Positions 47,685-58,641 of a stretch of DNA of 64,000 nt are shown here, in pieces. Under the pieces are notes generated by a model. It saw only the letters and a list, made by a program, of their open reading frames with translations, did no database searches and was not told the origin of the DNA. The stretch covers positions 124,001 to 188,000 of the forward strand of contig CAJJDO010000066.1 of the NCBI GenBank assembly GCA_905183005.1. Reading direction: 5' to 3'. This stretch comes from Paramecium pentaurelia (Eukaryota; Ciliophora; Oligohymenophorea; Peniculida; Parameciidae). Position 1 is the first letter of the stretch, and each line of letters starts with the position of its first letter. A program made the position numbers and the translations under genes.

Positions 47685-47833
47685 TATAATAATAATTATA
47701 ATAATAATAGTAATAAGTTCCTTAATAAAAAATGAAAGAAAAATCTTTATAAAAAATAAAATCTCCTCAACCCAACAGCAGTCATGAGGATAAAAATGGT
47801 AAAGATATGGAAAATCCGATTTGTATAGATTGA
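44511..47833 (+). CDS. SIZ/PIAS-type SUMO E3 ligase (SAP, PHD, PINIT, SP-RING) with polyglutamine tail
   Basis: 1058 residues after removing introns at 44534-44557, 45121-45142, 45210-45234, 45472-45496, 45800-45825 and 46280-46303. Domains in order: SAP ('LGKKQLQQIAKELGI'), a Gln-rich linker, a PHD-like finger ('LMCPCK', 'VKCINCDNKLHISCMKL', 'MFECPVC'), a PINIT domain ('VELRSIRLDAKYMNEITWP'), and the SP-RING ('TPARGRFCTHVQCFSLE', 'RKWKCPVCKKKIF'). SP-RING proteins recruit Ubc9-SUMO. SAP binds DNA, so the protein should act on chromatin. The order with a PHD finger is that of plant SIZ1. The C-terminal 500 residues are Gln-rich with two long Gln tracts. The first start (44511) is preferred; 44583 in the same frame is possible. 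Confidence 0.9.
46860..46989 (+). repeat. Polyglutamine tract 1 in the SIZ-like gene
   Basis: A run of TAA, TAG and CAA triplets, all glutamine in this code, broken by a few Ser/Leu codons. In the other frames it reads as Asn, Ile or Ser repeats, which are shadows. Confidence 0.85.
47494..47715 (+). repeat. Polyglutamine tract 2 in the SIZ-like gene
   Basis: About 70 consecutive codons, nearly all glutamine, mostly TAA with CAA and TAG mixed in at the 5' side and almost pure TAA in the middle. The near-pure (TAA)n core is likely to be length-variable between individuals or copies. Confidence 0.88.
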
Positions 47834-48969
47834 TCATGAATACATTTTTTTGTTAAAAAATTAAATTAAATAAATATCATTTATAATTCAATATGTAATT
47901 AACTTTTCCAGTCTCTTTCTATAAAATATAGATTAACATTTCTTAATTTGATTATCAATCGTGTAGCTATTGACTTTATAATTTATTGATATCAAAATAA
48001 GTAACTTCCCTATTTTGTTTTAATTCAGTATCTATCAAGTGGAATTATTAGATTGTCTATTTATTTGTATTACAACTTATCTTAAATTTAATACAATTCA
48101 AAGGATTACTTCCATAAAGGTTTTTACTTTTAATCAAATAAAATACAAAATTAAAAGTGTAGACTTCTTTGTACATACATTCTACATTAATCTATAATTG
48201 ACTAATCCTTCAAAAATGAATCTTAGAATCAAAAATTTGATACTGAGTATTCCTTATTATGACTTTAAGATTATTTTAATTTTAATATTTATGTTTGAAG
48301 TTCGATTTTGAAATTTGAAATGAATATTTATATATTCCTTTGATCTATTATTTATTCGCATCTATTGATTCTATCATTTAGGAATTAAGAAGTTAACTAT
48401 ATTTTAAATATTAATTTATTAAGCACCTGTTTATTGAATGAGATCACTATCAAAAATATCTATTCTGCATCAAAAATACAATAAATTGATCAAGCTCTAT
48501 TATTAATGATTTTAATACGAAAATTAATTTTATCATTCTCTGAATGATAAAATTAATTAATAGATAACAATAAATTCATAATATATCATAAAATATACTT
48601 AAATAATTGTCTCAGCTTATCAAGTTCATTTATTGTTGACTTTTATTTAATAGCTTATAATAGTTCTTTAATTCATAAATTAGATGTTGTTAAATTAATT
48701 TATAATTTGTAATAACAGAAATCAGTAAATAAGAAAGTCAATCAGAATCAAGACTTATAATTATGAAATTTTCCTAATTCTTTTTTCAATTAACAATAGA
48801 TAGAACTTTTATTGAAAGATATAATTTATACAACAATATAAGATTATTTAGCTAGTTTATTTTAATTAATTATCTATCTGTATAAAAGTAATGATAAATA
48901 AGGATGCATGTTTTACTAAATAAATGAAATAGCAATAATAATACAAAAAATATAAGATTAATTAATCAA
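47834..48969. other. Intergenic between convergent genes, with one hairpin
   Basis: About 1.1 kb. A plus-strand frame of roughly 88 codons without a start (about 47980-48260, 'HKGFYFQSNKIQNQKCRLL') is open, but has no domain. The only clear structure is the inverted repeat at 48522-48558. Otherwise AT-rich spacer. Confidence 0.45.
48522..48558. repeat. Perfect inverted repeat, 17-bp arms, 3-base loop
   Basis: AATTAATTTTATCATTC is followed by TCT and then the exact reverse complement. It lies in the spacer between the SIZ-like gene and a convergent gene. It could form a hairpin in RNA or a cruciform in DNA. Function unknown. Confidence 0.85.
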
Positions 48970-49443
48970 TCATTGGCGAACAAACTTATAAAATCTTGAT
49001 CGAGAGTTGTCTAAAATGGAATTTTAGGTTTTAAGCTTCTAGTAGTGTTACTTGAATTACATATAATATGATAATTTATCTCTAATTGTTATTCTCTATT
49101 GTAAATGAATAATGTTATACTAATTATCTTCTTCATTTTCACATTCAAGTATATCACATTTTAAGTTTGAATTCAGATTTCCAATTTCAGTATGCTTTTC
49201 TTTTATTCTCATTCGTCTGGTCCCCTCTGAAGTTTAAGGTCTTACCATCTTTGATATTTCATCCTCATTTATTAGTCTTTAATTATGTTGAGTAATAGCT
49301 CTAGTGTGTTTGAAAGAATTGTTTCGAGGTTGGTATTCATAAGAAAGGTCGCAAGGATAATCTTAACTTTTACGTGTCTTGAATGTTGATTGATTTATCT
49401 ATTATAATCTTTTAGCATTGAGTCCCTTCAGTTAATAAGACAT
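48970..49443 (-). CDS. Hypothetical basic protein
   Basis: Intronless, 157 residues, ATG at 49443-49441, TGA at 48972-48970. It is basic and polar with many Arg, Lys, Gln and Asn ('GLNAKRLQQINQSTFKTRK', 'YEYQPRNNSFKHTRAITQHN', 'TSEGTRRMRIKEKHTEI'), an acidic patch ('CDILECENEEDNQYN') and a final basic helix ('QRITIRDKLSYYM'). No family recognised and no membrane segment. The continuous frame and codon pattern support a real gene. Confidence 0.6.
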
Positions 49444-50547
49444 TTAATTATTTTATATTTTAAGATTCTAAAACTACAACTAGTTTAGAACTTTACCATT
49501 TTCATTTTATAATATTTACTTCATATTAATTATAGAAGCTATCTATTCATCTTACTTTTAAAAAAATTCTTAATTTAATTTTAATTCATTTATTATTGTA
49601 TGTATAATTTATTATCTTGATGAGTCTTTTTTTTATATAAACTTAAGTTTGACCATTCTTCATTGAAAAACTCATTATTAATTAGTGCAAGAGGCTTTGA
49701 TTTAAAATAAATTGATTAATTCATCTAAGTAATTTTCCTCTATTACCTAATTAAATCTATACTAAGTGGTAATCCAATGATTTCTTTATAATTTATTTTA
49801 ATTCTTATCTCAAAAATAAAGTCACAACTTTTTTTTATTGTTTAATTTGTTATATTTTTAAGATTTTCAAAGATCACCACCTTTTCAAAGGGATAATTAA
49901 ACTATTCTGATATCTTTGAACCTTTAAATAGATAATATAGCATACAGTTTGCAATTATTGTAGTTATTTAAATTATAAATTTATGGAGAATTTAAAGCAT
50001 ATGTATTTCTCTTAGATATTATAATTAGGAAACATATTATGTTTATATTAATTTGGCTTGTCATCATAAGAAGAAACAACAAATATTTAAGATAATAAAA
50101 TATTATAAGAGATTCATTTTATAGATCTTTAATTCATTTTAATTAGAAGAATTAAAAATTATTGTGAATTTAATTATAAAGGATGTAAATTTTTGGTATT
50201 ATTATAAAAGTAATTAAAACCAATATTTTGATTGTGAATGATAAATTATTTAATAGTTTACTTAATTAATTTCATCTTTAAAATAATGAATTAGAAATTT
50301 GATATCCATTTAATAATGGATTAAGTGCTTGAAAAAATATAACCTTTAATTTAATCTAAAATATCTTTTAAAGGACTGCAATTTCTAGATAAATAATAGT
50401 CTATTATACCATTACTCGAAATTTAAAGTATTTAGTAAATCTATAATTTTTTTGAGAAAATAGTTTACAAGTAAAAATAATATAAAAAATTATCTTTAAC
50501 AAACTTATATAGATTAAGATTATTTCTTTCAGAATTATATAATTATT
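49444..50547. other. 1.1 kb without a supported gene
   Basis: AT-rich. A plus-strand frame around 50000-50230 is open ('NYCEFNYKGCKFLVLLQKQ') but has no start or family and ends at a TGA. It could be a relic. No RNA gene or repeat seen. Confidence 0.4.
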
Positions 50548-51641
50548 TAAGAAAATATTATATAGTTTATAATAAAATTATTAATGATTGATATTTATAT
50601 TAGATTGATTAATAATAATATTTTCAAGAAAATTATTTATTTTCTTCAATACTGAATAGTTTTTACTACATAAATTTAATAGTTAATGAACTAATTAAAT
50701 TATTAATTTTGAATAGATTTTCATCAGTTCTTAATTCACCAATTAATACCATTTCAGCTGCAATTAAATAAGTTAAATCAACAGGATAAGCATGATCTAA
50801 ACCTTTAATTTTATAATGTTCAATTTAAGTATTAAAATCTAAAAATTCTTTAAGTAATTTAGGATCAAACCATTCTTATTTAATTCTATTTTTATCTTTA
50901 CTTAATATCAAGGTTCTACATTTAACTTATTTATGCATTTATTCTTAATTAAATGGAAATAACCATGGATCATATGCAATAACACTATTTACATTAATTT
51001 CTTAAGCAACTCTAAGAACAGATGCACCACCAAATGAATGACCAATTAAATTAATTGATAATGGTTTAAAATCATAAAATACATCTTTAATTTTATTTGA
51101 TTTTAAATTATCAATTAATTATTAAATTTATTCAATTCTCCATTCTAAATGTGATGATCTTATTTTTTAATATTTTTCAATAATTTCTGGATAATTACCA
51201 GTATTATATATTTTAGTACCTTTAATATCCCATGGATAAACTAATTCATAATGTTATAATGAAAACACAACATAACCTTCACTAGCTAATTATTAACATA
51301 ATGTTGTATATGCATTTCTATGTTATGAAAATCCATGACTAAATATAATTACATCTAATTCTTTATTTATTAATGGTTATTCAATACTAGCTGTAAAATT
51401 AATAAAACTTAAATTTAATAATAATAATAATTAAATACTTTAAAAAAGATAATCCAATATCAAATATCCATTCAGATGGTGCCCATTTAGTTGATAAAAT
51501 AGATAATTCATATATTAATTTACTAAATTTATTATTAGGTAACCATTTATATTTAATATCTTCTTATTTATTATCTTAACATGGATAATATACAGATGTA
51601 TCAGTTTAATAACTATCATTTAATTTAATTGATTTATAACA
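50548..51641. repeat. 1094-bp direct duplicate, first copy (3' part of the PAF-AH-like gene)
   Basis: This stretch is repeated without a visible difference at 51643-52736, the two copies being separated by a single N. It carries the last two thirds of the PAF-acetylhydrolase-like gene on the minus strand (50624-51641) but no 5' part. The pattern, identical copies joined by one N with the break at exactly the copy boundary, is what is produced when two overlapping contig ends are joined without merging. Confidence 0.93.
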
Positions 51642-51642
51642 N
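51642..51642. other. Single N (assembly join)
   Basis: One undetermined base marking the junction between two identical 1094-bp segments. Confidence 0.95.
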
Positions 51643-52736
51643 TAAGAAAATATTATATAGTTTATAATAAAATTATTAATGATTGATATTTATATTAGAT
51701 TGATTAATAATAATATTTTCAAGAAAATTATTTATTTTCTTCAATACTGAATAGTTTTTACTACATAAATTTAATAGTTAATGAACTAATTAAATTATTA
51801 ATTTTGAATAGATTTTCATCAGTTCTTAATTCACCAATTAATACCATTTCAGCTGCAATTAAATAAGTTAAATCAACAGGATAAGCATGATCTAAACCTT
51901 TAATTTTATAATGTTCAATTTAAGTATTAAAATCTAAAAATTCTTTAAGTAATTTAGGATCAAACCATTCTTATTTAATTCTATTTTTATCTTTACTTAA
52001 TATCAAGGTTCTACATTTAACTTATTTATGCATTTATTCTTAATTAAATGGAAATAACCATGGATCATATGCAATAACACTATTTACATTAATTTCTTAA
52101 GCAACTCTAAGAACAGATGCACCACCAAATGAATGACCAATTAAATTAATTGATAATGGTTTAAAATCATAAAATACATCTTTAATTTTATTTGATTTTA
52201 AATTATCAATTAATTATTAAATTTATTCAATTCTCCATTCTAAATGTGATGATCTTATTTTTTAATATTTTTCAATAATTTCTGGATAATTACCAGTATT
52301 ATATATTTTAGTACCTTTAATATCCCATGGATAAACTAATTCATAATGTTATAATGAAAACACAACATAACCTTCACTAGCTAATTATTAACATAATGTT
52401 GTATATGCATTTCTATGTTATGAAAATCCATGACTAAATATAATTACATCTAATTCTTTATTTATTAATGGTTATTCAATACTAGCTGTAAAATTAATAA
52501 AACTTAAATTTAATAATAATAATAATTAAATACTTTAAAAAAGATAATCCAATATCAAATATCCATTCAGATGGTGCCCATTTAGTTGATAAAATAGATA
52601 ATTCATATATTAATTTACTAAATTTATTATTAGGTAACCATTTATATTTAATATCTTCTTATTTATTATCTTAACATGGATAATATACAGATGTATCAGT
52701 TTAATAACTATCATTTAATTTAATTGATTTATAACA
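51643..52736. repeat. 1094-bp direct duplicate, second copy
   Basis: Same sequence as 50548-51641, offset 1095 bases. This copy is continuous with the 5' exons of the PAF-acetylhydrolase-like gene and so is the one that gives a complete gene. Confidence 0.93.
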
Positions 52737-53199
52737 TGTTCTATATTTACCTGTAGATTTAGGAAATTCATAAACAGGATAACTAATTAATGTCCAAATA
52801 TATAAAATAGTTAATACAGCAGCTACTTAACATAATATTTTATCTGCAAATTATAATGCCTATTATAATTAATATATATATATATTACTCTATCAAAAAA
52901 GAAGAATGTATATGCTGCCATTATAAGAATTGAATTAAATCGAAATCCTTCAAAAAAATATTTCAATAATAACCAAATACAAAGTCCAAAGAATCCAAAT
53001 AAATCAAAATATGAATTATGATTAGCATGAGTATTTCTATATAATATTTAATATAATTATTATACTTTTTTACAGGTCCAACATTATCTAAATCCACTAA
53101 TTTTTATTGAATTGGAAATATTATTGATTACATTTCTATCAAAATACAAAATACAACATGAGCTGCCAATATAAATTCAAATATAAACATCTTTCTCAT
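51719..53199 (-). CDS. PAF-acetylhydrolase-like membrane-anchored lipase/esterase
   Basis: 463 residues after removing introns at 53037-53065, 52860-52888 and 52503-52533. An N-terminal region with three or four hydrophobic segments ('MFIFEFILAAHVVFCIL', 'FDLFGFFGLCIWLLLKYFF', 'AVLTILYIWTLISY') precedes an alpha/beta hydrolase. The nucleophile elbow is 'LIGHSFGGASV', the likely acid is in 'IAYDPWLFPF' and the His in 'GLDHAYPVDL', as in PAF-acetylhydrolase (plasma/type II), which removes short or oxidised sn-2 acyl groups from phospholipids. 'VIIFSHGFSQHR' is the oxyanion strand. Fusion to membrane segments is unusual for the animal enzymes. A partial identical copy precedes it in the assembly. 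Confidence 0.85.
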
Positions 53200-53387
53200 T
53201 TATTTTATTTTTTATTTTTAATAATCATATCAATAATCATTAAATTTTATCTTATTTGATTTTGTTCATTGTTTTATTATATAATTATAATTAATCATTA
53301 TAATGAAGAAAAACTGTTAATTTATTTTTGTTGTTTTAGTATTAAAGTCAAAATTTAAGTTTTTTAATAAAAAAATAAGCATGAGAA

Positions 53388-54210
53388 TCATTGATTAGAT
53401 AAACTGTTCATTTTTTAATGCAAGATTTTTTACCTTATGGAATTAATTCTAGCTGTTATATTATCGAGATTTTTTTCATCAATCATTTAAGGAACATATT
53501 TGTATTTTTATTATGTAATTATTCTCTCAGTTTTAAAAGCTTTTTCTAATATCTCTTATGGAATAGGAGAGTCTTTATTTGGTGATAATCTTGGTCTAAT
53601 ACCAAGTTAGGCAGTTGATGCTTCAGTTCTACTGAATTTATGTTGGGATAATCTATTTTAATTTTGAATTTATTGATCCATGAAAACAAGCATAGGTTGT
53701 CTTTTAAAGATTTCTTATGGTTGATAATACCCTAAGGGAGGAGTATAATTTTCAGTTTTCTATTTTTTTCCAAGCCTTGGTGAATTACATATATTTGTTG
53801 TTAATTTTCTGACAATTCCATCATTGAATTATAACTTTTAATTCAATCCTGTTAGTGGTTTTTAAACTTAGAACTCTGTTTCAATATTTAATTAAAACTT
53901 TTTATCTAGTTTACGTAAATGCGTTAAACTGCACCAATCAGAATTTCCATGAGTTGAATAAATCTCTTTAAGAAATCTAACTTTTTTATTTCTATTAATT
54001 ATTCCTTATAATTTATTACATTTAAGATGTTTTGGAAGTATTGGAAGTTGTTCTATCAAAAATATGTTCACTTTTTTTATTATTAATTCTTGAACAACTT
54101 CTTTTTGTTAAACCCTTAAGATTTCCTAATTCATCTCTTTCATCTTTAAAAGGAATAAATCCAGTCCCTTCTTATTCTGCTTTTTCCTATAAAAAGATTA
54201 ATGCCTTCAT
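53388..54210 (-). CDS. Hypothetical protein, disordered
   Basis: 254 residues after removing introns at 53992-54019 and 53404-53433; the frame is kept across both. The protein is polar and mostly disordered, with short motif-like segments ('EGTGFIPFKDERDELGNLK', 'KKVRFLKEIYSTHGNSDWC', 'SPRLGKKQKTENYTPPLGYY', 'LGIRPRLSPNKDSPIPQEIL'). 'KKVRFL' resembles a protein-phosphatase 1 docking (RVxF) motif, which is a weak suggestion of a PP1 regulator. No catalytic domain. Divergent from the ATG11-like gene. Confidence 0.6.
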
Positions 54211-54531
54211 TTTAATTTAATTATAATTTCATTTTTTATATACAATTTAAGTAAATAATTTATCAACAATTTAATGGTATAGTGTAGTTCATTTGAGTCA
54301 AAAATAAAGGATCAATATTTAATCATTANTTAAATATAATTTTATTCAAAAATAATGATAAAAAATATTCCACTTTTTAATTAATCATAGATTAGCTTAA
54401 ACAAATAATTTTATTGTTCTTTACAATATTTCTTAGAAATGGTATGATTAATTATATAGAATCTTAAGATTATAATATTAATATAACAACCTTTTTAATT
54501 AATTAATTCAAATTCAAAAAAAAATAGAAAA
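54211..54531. promoter_or_regulatory. Divergent intergenic region containing a single N
   Basis: About 320 bases between two start codons pointing apart; both promoters should lie here. An N at 54329 marks uncertain sequence, but unlike the N at 51642 there is no duplicate on either side. Confidence 0.5.
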
Positions 54532-57500
54532 ATGGACTTCATTATAAAAATTGGTATAGATGGTCATCAATTCCTCTTGACTCTTCAAGCAGAGAATAAA
54601 CGGTATTTATAGCATAAGAATTTTAGATTATAATATCTGTAAGAATAAATTTAAAATGAAACAAAAGTTGAAGTGAAGAATTAATTACTTTTAACAAAGA
54701 AAGGAGTAAAATTGGAAGATTTAAATTAATTTGATGTTGATTAATAATTGCAATAAACAGTGTAATAATTTCCAGATGAATAAAAATTTTATGTAATATA
54801 CAAAATTAATATTGGGATAGACTATATATTTATTTGATCTAAGTGAAAATCCAGAATAAGTTGTCTACCCATTTCCTAAATATGAACCTAAAATGGATTT
54901 AAAATAATTGTTACTGTCAGAATAAGCAAAAGAAACTCTTATTAATTTGAACTCAAATATAATTAATCATGAGAAAATATTCTTTTAGCATTTACAAAAT
55001 TTAAAGAATAAATATATACCTTATTAATAAAAGGTTAAATAATTGGAAAAGATTGGATAAGATTTGGAAAATTAAATTTAATCATTTGATATTGTATTAA
55101 AAATGAGTAGAACAACATATAAAAATTCAAAAGCTAAGAAAGAGGAGTTGACAAAAAAATAAAAAGAATCATTAGAAAGAAATCTATTAACAGTTAAAAA
55201 ATTTGATGATAGTTTAGAGTAATTAAAGAAAATAGAATTACATGCTGCATTGCAAACAAATTCATAAAAATATTTAAGTGATATTTATTATAAACCAGAA
55301 TCTATGCTTAAATGGAAAAATAGTTGTTTGAATACATAATAAAATTTAAAATAAAAAATTGATAAATTAAGTTAAGCTATATCAAAATCAAAATAAAAGA
55401 TAAAGAATGAAAAAACAGAAAATATGACATAATGTTTATCAAGTTACAAAGCAAATTAATAATAATATTAATAATTCATATAAGAAAATAAATCACTATT
55501 ATAATCTGTTGTTTAATCCACAATTGATGGTAAAAGTATAAATAATGATTAGAATACAATACATTAAGATAATATATGATTGATTTTTCATAAGATATTA
55601 ATGATGAACCAGCTATGTATTATTTATCTTAATTTGAATTATCTTAAGAGTAAATTAAATAATTTGAGGATGCAGTTACTCATATAGGTGATCATTTAGA
55701 AAAAAGTATTTAATATTTAAATAATAATTAGCAAAATAAGTATTTATGTAATTCACTTAATTAAAATAATAGAATATGTCTAAAATTTTGAAGGTATTCT
55801 AAAATTTGAGAGCTTTAGACAAAGAATTTGAATAACATAATGAAAAAATTAGATAATATGATGAGGAGGTAGAAAAAATGGAGAAAGATTTTTCATATCT
55901 TTTGAATCCTGTTTTATTGCCATAAGCTTACTAATAAGCATTAATAGAAACAAGTAGAAGGAAAGAATTTAGAGATATTTTTGATAAGAAAATTAAATCA
56001 TTGATGTCATTAATTGATTAAGAGAAAGATAAGAGGAAAAAGTTTTTATAATAATATGGTAGAATATTGCCATAGGATTTTATTGGATAATTAAAAAATT
56101 TAACTCCATCAATTTAAATTATTAATGCATTTGCAGATGCTGAATTACCAAATATAACTGGTTTACATACTGATACATTTAAGAAACGTTAAGATAATGA
56201 TTTTGATTAATTGAAATAATAAATAGAAGATTTAAATTAATAATGCAAATAAACTCATCTATTTTATTAAGAGAAAACTACTAAGAAATCTACAACTTAT
56301 ATTGAATTATTATAATTAACTGCAAAGAATTCAATGAAAATGTTTATATAAAGAGCTGAAAATAAACCATTATCATCAATAGATACCAATACTGATAAAT
56401 CTTAAAGAGAAAATGATTCAAAACTTATGAATTTAAAAAATGAATTTAGTGAATAATTAAATAATTAAAAATAAGAATATGAAAAACTAAAAATTAAATT
56501 ATAGAAATAAGAATAAGATTTTGAATCTAAATTAGTTGAAATTGATAATAAAAATAATATAATTACAGAATTATAATAAAAAATAGAATCTTTATAAAAT
56601 AATACTATTAAATTAAAGGATGATTTAAATAAATTTGTAAGTAAATGTGAGAATTTAGAAATTAATTTAATTTAAAAAAATAGTGAAATATCTAAATTAT
56701 AATAATTATAAAAATAACTTAATGATCAATTAAATTAATCTAAATAAATATAATCAGATTTACTTAAACATAAATAATCAATTTAATAATAATGTGAAAC
56801 TCAAAATGATTAAATTAATGAATTAGATTTGTTAAATAAACAATATCTACAATAAGTATAGGATTATTATGCTTAATTAGAAGTACTTTAAAATGAAAAT
56901 GAGAAATTAAAATAGAAACTTAAGATGCTCGAATTAGAAAGGGATAATAAATAAGTCGAATTGGAAAAACAGATATAAGTTTATAATGAATTATTAGAAG
57001 ATTATCTAGAAAAGAATTCATAATTGGAAAATTTAAATTAAGATTAAATTGAATAAGCCTAAAAAGACTTATAATTAGAAGAAGATCAAAAAACACTTTA
57101 AAATAAAATTGATAATTTAGATTTAGCCCTACAATAAAAAAATAATGAAATAATTTTATTGAAAAATCATGATTAATTATAATTATTGAAAGCATAGGAT
57201 GATTTTAAAGAAATACAATTATAATATGAGGATAAAATTAATTGTTTAACTTAAGAGAATTTAGATTTGACAATATAAATTCAATCATTATAAGGATAAA
57301 TTGACTATTTAAATCAAAAATAGAAATCTGAAAATATTATTGAAGTACAATAAAAACTTAAATTATCTGATCCCTAATTTTAATTTGATTTATCTACTAT
57401 TTCAATTGGAAAGTAGAGTATATTCATTCCAGCTTAAAATGATGTTTATGTTCCATTATTACTAAAAAATATTTAGGTTTCAAATATCTCTGATGATTCC

Positions 57501-57756
57501 TTATCAAATACAAGCATAGATTCCTCAAATAAATAAAAACTATATAGAGTTTAATTAACATCTATCCCATAAGCATTAAGAGAATTTATTATGTAATTGT
57601 TGTTTATATTATGTTAGTGATACTGGTTTGTTATTCATCTCAGAAGTTACTAATATTATTGAAACAGAAGAATATTTCTAGATTAGTGTGAATCAACCAA
57701 ATTATATCATAGGATTTGAAGGTTAAGATAATTAGATCAAAAGTTTTACTCTATGA
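54532..57756 (+). CDS. ATG11/FIP200(RB1CC1)-like autophagy scaffold
   Basis: 1040 residues after removing introns at 54793-54820, 55530-55552, 55706-55731 and 57593-57617. The N-terminus looks like a ubiquitin-like fold ('QLLLTKKGVKLEDLNQFDVD', 'IYLFDLSENPEQV') as in ATG11 and FIP200. A middle helical region has the 'YGRILPQDFIGQLKNLTPSI' segment that recalls the conserved FLP...PGL element of the family. A long coiled coil follows. The C-terminus ('SIGKQSIFIPAQNDVYVPLL' and 'YIIGFEG') resembles the Claw domain that binds cargo receptors. The scaffold recruits ULK/ATG1 kinase to autophagosome initiation sites. Each match is individually modest; together they support the call. Confidence 0.68.
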
Positions 57757-58641
57757 AAAATAATTCATCTTAAATTATTATTTATAGAATTATTATCTAT
57801 ATAAAATCATTTGTATACCAATATAATATTCATATATTATACATCTGTTTCTATCATCATATATATATATTCATAATAAAGAATTTAAAAAATTAAATAA
57901 TTCATGATTACTATGAAATTATCATCTTCGATTTAGTATTCACTTAATTCAAATTAAATGAATTCTTTATTAAGAAATTATGTTTAAACATTTTAGTTTT
58001 ACTTCCAATTTATACTAAAAATACTAATTTCTAATAAAAAAACATAGATTTCTATTTTTATTTATGAGATTTATCAAAATAAATGAATATTTGAAGATCT
58101 ATTCAAAATTAACAATGTTTATGAAATAAAAATATTAGGATATTTAATGAAATATGAAATTGAATAATAAATTATAATATTAAGAGGACATAAGATATTA
58201 TTTAATTTAATTTAATTTAATTTATTCTTTTATTTTATATTAGTTTGTTTTTAATAACTAAAAATTAACTTTAACTATCACAATTAATGAAAATAAATGA
58301 ACTATCAAATACTAATCTGACAATATTTCTATTAAAAAAGAGGAACAAATAAGTTAGAAAAGCTACCTGAAAAATTGATATATAAATACTAAATTCTTTG
58401 CGTTTAAATCTAAAAATATGCTATAAATTTATTTTTTCAAAAGACATTTTAACTCCCAATATGATAACCGAAAATAATAGTTTAATTATTTTATAAAAAA
58501 TTGAATTCGTTATTAGTATTATTTATGTATTTGACTTAAATTAATTTAAGAAAAAATTATGATCTTATTAAACAAAACAAGATTGAAGTAAAATTATAAA
58601 TGAAAATGATTGGTATAAATATAAGTTAATAATATATTAAA
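57757..58641. other. Intergenic between convergent genes
   Basis: About 890 bases of AT-rich sequence between two 3' ends. No frame, RNA gene or repeat beyond a short (AATTT)n-like stretch near 58200-58220. Confidence 0.5.

Noticed and set aside
47463..47837. PolyAsn (plus) and polyIle (minus) reading frames
   Set aside because: They are other-frame readings of the (TAA)n polyglutamine tract of the SIZ-like gene. The domain-bearing frame reads Gln.
50624..51641. A second, truncated PAF-acetylhydrolase pseudogene
   Set aside because: It is identical to the functional copy and abuts an N at the exact repeat boundary; an assembly artefact is more likely than a genomic duplication.
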